A DNA stretch of 64,000 nucleotides, from NCBI GenBank assembly GCA_903873775.1, contig CAIQPR010000053.1:1-64000 (forward strand), given 5' to 3'. Position 1 is the first letter of the stretch. Each line of letters starts with the position of its first letter. This DNA is from an uncultured Actinomycetes bacterium (lineage in GTDB: Bacteria; Actinomycetota; Acidimicrobiia; Acidimicrobiales; RAAP-2). Position numbers and translations under genes: made by a program. The notes under the pieces were generated by a model. The model was given only the letters and a program-made list of their open reading frames with translations, was not told where the DNA came from and ran no database searches. This document shows, piece by piece, positions 61,213 to 64,000 of the stretch.

Positions 61213-62052
61213 ATGGTGAGCGCTTCTGATCGCGTGGTGGCGGTCATTGTGGACTACCACGCCGGTGATGCACTGACCGCGTGCGTCGCGTCGTTGCAAC
61301 GTACGGGACTTCGGGACATCGTTGTTGTCAACAACGGCACCCCCGGCTCGTCGCTCGTGTCCTCATCAGAGGTAACCGTGGTGGAGCCTCGTGTCAACCT
61401 GGGCTACGGACGAGGCGTGAACCGCGGCGCCGCGGCGGCGCCGCGGCGGGAATTTCTCCTCGTCTCCAATCCCGATGTCGTTGTGCACGACGCCGCCGTC
61501 GAGACGTTGGTGGCGTATCTTGACGAGCACCTCGACGTCGGGCTCGTCGGTCCGACGATCTTGACCACGACCGGAGAGGTGTACCCGTCGGTCCGCGTCT
61601 TTCCCAACCCGGTACTCGCCGCACTGCACGCGGTCTTGTCGCCGTGGTGGCCAAACAATCGATGGTCGCTCGCGTACCGCTCGCCGGCTCGCGATGGTCG
61701 CGTCGATTGGGTTTCGGGAGCCTTTTTTCTCGTGCGCCGTGACGTCTTCGAGGCCGTGGGGGGATTCGACGAGAGCTACTTCATGTTTGCAGAAGACATG
61801 GACCTGTGTTGGCGGGTCGGCCAGCAGGGAGCCCGAGTGGCGCTGTGTCCCGCGGCGACAGTGACCCACGCGGAGGGCGTCTCCCGTCAGCGGGAACCTC
61901 GAGCGATGGTTATCGCGCACCATCGCAGTGCCATGCACTTTGAGTGGCAAACCGCACGCAGTTGGCGTCGCGTGCTCGCACCCGTGGCCATCGTGCTACT
62001 CGCCGTGCGTTTGGGAATTGTTCTGGTGCGGCCGCCGCGGACTAGCGACTAA
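61213..62052 (+). CDS. Family 2 glycosyltransferase (rhamnosyltransferase-like)
   Basis: A 279-residue GT-A enzyme: VVAVIVDYHAGDALTACV, the donor motif LVSNPDVVVHDAA (DxD-equivalent), VDWVSGAFFLVRRDVFEAVG and FDESYFMFAEDMDLCWR, very like WbbL-type rhamnosyltransferases that start the galactan linker or O-antigen. A hydrophobic C-terminal segment may anchor it. With rfbD just upstream, dTDP-rhamnose is a sensible donor. GAGACT lies 6 bases before the ATG. Confidence 0.9.
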   Translation: MVSASDRVVAVIVDYHAGDALTACVASLQRTGLRDIVVVNNGTPGSSLVSSSEVTVVEPRVNLGYGRGVNRGAAAAPRREFLLVSNPDVVVHDAAVETLVAYLDEHLDVGLVGPTILTTTGEVYPSVRVFPNPVLAALHAVLSPWWPNNRWSLAYRSPARDGRVDWVSGAFFLVRRDVFEAVGGFDESYFMFAEDMDLCWRVGQQGARVALCPAATVTHAEGVSRQREPRAMVIAHHRSAMHFEWQTARSWRRVLAPVAIVLLAVRLGIVLVRPPRTSD

Positions 62053-62398
62053 CGATCGCGAAGGCCAGCGCCATAAGAAAGATGAATACCGCGGGAGCGG
62101 TCTGGGCAGCTGAATCTCGGGCGCGCACGTGAAATCCAATCGCGATCGCGAAGTAGAGCGTGAGGCAGACCGCCGTCACAAAGGTAAGTCCGCCGTAGCC
62201 GTCACCGATCGTGAGTCCCAGAATGAGCCCGAACGCCGCGATGTTCTTGACGGCGCCCGCCACGACTTCAAAGCCGACCGGAAGGCGGAATCGAGCCATG
62301 GTGGCGACAATTTCGGGGTGGTGGCGATAATCCGTGAGCGCCGACGACAGGCACACCAGGATGAAGATCACGCTCAAAATCTCTGACGCGAGATGCAC
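62042..62398 (-). CDS. DoxX-like membrane protein, second copy
   Basis: A 118-residue protein with four hydrophobic segments and the family pattern GFEVVAGAVKNIAAFGLILG and TAVCLTLYFAIAIGFHVRARD. It has the same layout as the DoxX-like protein at 4739-5089 but is clearly diverged. The GTG at 62398 is chosen because TACGCT lies 6 bases upstream and the length then matches the other copy; a longer frame to 62482 has no such support. It overlaps the GT2 3' end by 11 bases. Confidence 0.75.
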   Translation of the reverse strand: MHLASEILSVIFILVCLSSALTDYRHHPEIVATMARFRLPVGFEVVAGAVKNIAAFGLILGLTIGDGYGGLTFVTAVCLTLYFAIAIGFHVRARDSAAQTAPAVFIFLMALAFAIVSR

Positions 62399-62404
62399 GA
62401 CGTG

Positions 62405-62410
62405 AGCGTA
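62405..62410 (-). promoter_or_regulatory. Leaderless -10 box (DoxX-like gene)
   Basis: TACGCT on the minus strand, 6 bases before the GTG at 62398. Confidence 0.5.
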
Positions 62411-62519
62411 GTGGACCAGTCCTAGACTGTCGTGGGGCTGCGGGCGGGTCTGTGGTTGAAAGTCGAGGCCAGTCGCGGGCAAAACGACCCACGTAAGGCG
62501 TCTTTTGGACGCTGAGCAT

Positions 62520-62680
62520 GGCGCGGTTTAGAAGTAAGACCTGCCCCGCGCTGATCAAAGTGGTCAGCGGGGGAGCCGGTGAAGTGTGCGAGAAAGACGC
62601 AGGGAGAGCGCAAGCTGCCCGGCGTCCGCACGGACACCGCTGCAGGCAAGTGTGGGGTCAAAGACCAGGTCAGCCGCCCG
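62520..62680 (+). ncRNA. Candidate structured RNA upstream of secA (raiA-motif-like)
   Basis: This gene-free stretch folds compactly on the plus strand. A long-range stem joins GACCTG (62538-62543) to CAGGTC (62666-62671) and GCGG (62523-62526) to CCGC (62674-62677), closing the whole element. Inside are GCTGATCA/TGGTCAGC (62550-62568) extended by CCCC/GGGG, a stem capped by the GNRA tetraloop GCAA (62610-62613), GTCC/GGAC (62624-62635) and GGTC/GACC (62656-62666, whose last base competes with the long-range stem). TAGACT at 62423 could be its promoter. In actinobacteria secA usually neighbours the raiA/hpf gene, near which the raiA-motif RNA occurs; identity with that motif is inferred, not shown. 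Confidence 0.55.
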
Positions 62681-62709
62681 CCGCCCCGAAGACCCGTCTC
62701 GACGACCGG

Positions 62710-62715
62710 TAGGGT
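62710..62715 (+). promoter_or_regulatory. Possible -10 box of secA
   Basis: TAGGGT, 9 bases before the secA ATG, with AAAGGA between. This would give a very short leader independent of the RNA element upstream. Confidence 0.35.
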
Positions 62716-62724
62716 AAAGGACTC

Positions 62725-64000
62725 ATGAGCGTTTTCGGAAAGCTACTGCGAGCGGGCGAAGGCAAGCGTGTTCGCCAATTGACGGACCTCGTCACGCCCA
62801 TCAACGACTTGAGTGACGCCATGGCGGCGCTGACCGACGCTGAACTTCGCGCCAAGACGGACGAGTTCCGCGCACGCCTCGCCGAGGGAGAGGACCTGGA
62901 CGACCTCGCGATTGAAGCGTTCGCCGTCGTCCGCGAGGCGTCCTCGCGCGTTCTGGGGCAACGGCACTACGACGTCCAGCTCATGGGTGGGATGGCGCTG
63001 CACTTCGGGTGGATTGCGGAAATGAAGACCGGAGAAGGAAAGACTCTGGTCTCGACGCTCCCCGTGTATCTCAACGCGCTGAACGGACGTGGTGTGCACG
63101 TGGTGACGGCCAACGACTACCTCGCCACCCGCGACTCCGAATGGATGGGACGACTCCACCGATTTCTCGGCCTCACTGTCGGTCGCGTCGGTCCGGACAT
63201 CTCTGACCCCGAGTTGAAGAAGGCCGCCTACGCGGCGGACATTACCTACGGCACGAACAGCGAGTTTGGTTTCGACTACCTGCGCGACAACATGGCTCGC
63301 TCGGTGGAGGGTCTGGTCCAACGCAGTCACGTCTTCGCCATCATCGACGAGGTCGACTCGATTCTCATCGACGAAGCGCGTACGCCGTTGATCATTTCTG
63401 GACCGGCGACGAACACATCGCAGATGTACTACCAATTCGCGTCAATCGCCCGAGCCCTCATCAGGGACGTTGACTACGAAGTGGACGAAGCGAAGCACAC
63501 CATCGTGCCGACCGAGTCGGGTATCGAAAAGGTGGAACGCGCTCTCGGGGTGGTCAATCTCTACGACCTGGTGGCCGCCAACTACGTACAGCAGCTGAAC
63601 CAGGCCCTCATGGCCAAGGAGCTCTACCTGCGCGACCGCCACTACCACGTGGCCGACGGAGAAGTACACATCATCGACGAGTTCACCGGGCGCGCCCTCG
63701 CGGGACGTCGTTGGGCCGACGGACTGCACCAAGCGGTGGAGGCTAAAGAGCGCGTCAAGATCAAAGACGAGAACCACACGTGGGCCACCGTCACTCTGCA
63801 GAACTACTTCCGCATGTACGAGAAGTTGGCCGGTATGACCGGTACCGCCGAGACCGAGGCCGCCGAGTTCTCGAGCACGTACGGCCTGTCGGTGGTGCCC
63901 ATTCCCACCAATCGTCCGAGCCAGCGACTTGATCAGCCCGACTTGATCTTCAAGACGGAACCGGAGAAATTTAACGCCATCGTTGATGATGTCCGTGAGC
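62725..64000 (+). CDS. secA: Preprotein translocase ATPase SecA (partial)
   Basis: The first 425 codons of SecA, cut by the window end. Visible are the N-terminus [18 protein letters not shown], the nucleotide motif [29 protein letters not shown], the DEAD-type Walker [17 protein letters not shown], most of the preprotein cross-linking domain and [18 protein letters not shown]. SecA drives secreted proteins through SecYEG. AAAGGA precedes the ATG. The upstream 240 bases are gene-free and hold the structured RNA element. Confidence 0.98.
   Translation, partial: MSVFGKLLRAGEGKRVRQLTDLVTPINDLSDAMAALTDAELRAKTDEFRARLAEGEDLDDLAIEAFAVVREASSRVLGQRHYDVQLMGGMALHFGWIAEMKTGEGKTLVSTLPVYLNALNGRGVHVVTANDYLATRDSEWMGRLHRFLGLTVGRVGPDISDPELKKAAYAADITYGTNSEFGFDYLRDNMARSVEGLVQRSHVFAIIDEVDSILIDEARTPLIISGPATNTSQMYYQFASIARALIRDVDYEVDEAKHTIVPTESGIEKVERALGVVNLYDLVAANYVQQLNQALMAKELYLRDRHYHVADGEVHIIDEFTGRALAGRRWADGLHQAVEAKERVKIKDENHTWATVTLQNYFRMYEKLAGMTGTAETEAAEFSSTYGLSVVPIPTNRPSQRLDQPDLIFKTEPEKFNAIVDDVRE

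Noticed and set aside
62470..62724. Cobalamin riboswitch or RNase P RNA before secA
   Set aside because: The conserved B12-box and the RNase P core strings are not present; the fold fits neither.
1..64000. tRNA, rRNA, CRISPR, prophage, insertion sequence or integrative element
   Set aside because: No such genes, repeat arrays, integrases or transposases were found, and gene style is uniform across the window.

Overview
The window reads as a chromosomal segment of a high-GC actinobacterium. Class Acidimicrobiia is my best guess, from gene content and style rather than from any marker gene. Supporting signs are an actinobacterial SUF gene set (sufB, sufD, Rieske ferredoxin, sufC, sufS, sufU), an LCP cell-wall protein, many acyl-CoA enzymes, frequent GTG starts, and a large share of genes with a TANNNT box 6 to 8 bases before the start codon, which is the leaderless-mRNA pattern. 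I see no rRNA, tRNA, CRISPR array, transposase or phage gene. The first gene (acyl-CoA dehydrogenase) and the last (secA) are cut by the window ends.

Layout. 1-3400: end of an acyl-CoA dehydrogenase, a ribbon-helix-helix regulator, a histidine kinase/response regulator pair, and a divergent secreted Ser/Thr-rich protein ending in an 18-bp terminator stem. 3443-10308: a CoA-transferase and a DoxX-like protein facing a five-gene aromatic-ring catabolic operon (FAD hydroxylase, MarR, ACMSD-type amidohydrolase, FAH hydrolase, extradiol dioxygenase). 10309-10913: 605 bases without a gene but with five perfect inverted repeats. 10914-22609: a hypothetical protein, an envelope operon (NlpC/P60, Lgt-like, membrane glycosyltransferase), a NiCoT Ni/Co transporter, acyl-CoA dehydrogenase, MaoC, MutY, an epoxide-hydrolase-like protein and a flavin reductase. 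22575-34967: oligopeptidase B and a dispersed SUF iron-sulfur assembly locus with two sufC paralogues. 35007-43517: metallohydrolase, acyl-CoA dehydrogenase, thiE, an Rrf2 regulator, rnhA, then lpd, an E2 acyltransferase and a natural LipB-LipA fusion. 43514-54897: metH, ATP:cobalamin adenosyltransferase, leucyl aminopeptidase, nitroreductase, a rhodanese-MoeB protein, RDD protein, glycosyltransferase and methylmalonyl-CoA mutase large subunit. 54908-64000: biotin-dependent acyl-CoA carboxylase alpha subunit with M20 and ABM genes, birA, surface-sugar genes (rfbD, ugd, GT2), a DoxX-like protein, a strongly structured RNA element and secA.

How the genes fit together. Cobalamin recurs: a Ni/Co importer, the adenosyltransferase, MetH and the mutase. 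Propionyl-CoA-type carboxylation (carboxylase plus BirA) and the mutase fit a methylmalonyl-CoA route for odd-chain, branched or aromatic breakdown products. The lpd/E2/lipBA operon makes and uses lipoate, whose synthase needs the Fe-S clusters built by SUF. The most interesting items are the structured RNA before secA, the LipB-LipA fusion, the split SUF locus with two SufC ATPases, a leaderless 16-codon upstream ORF at 21726, and the window-wide leaderless promoter pattern.
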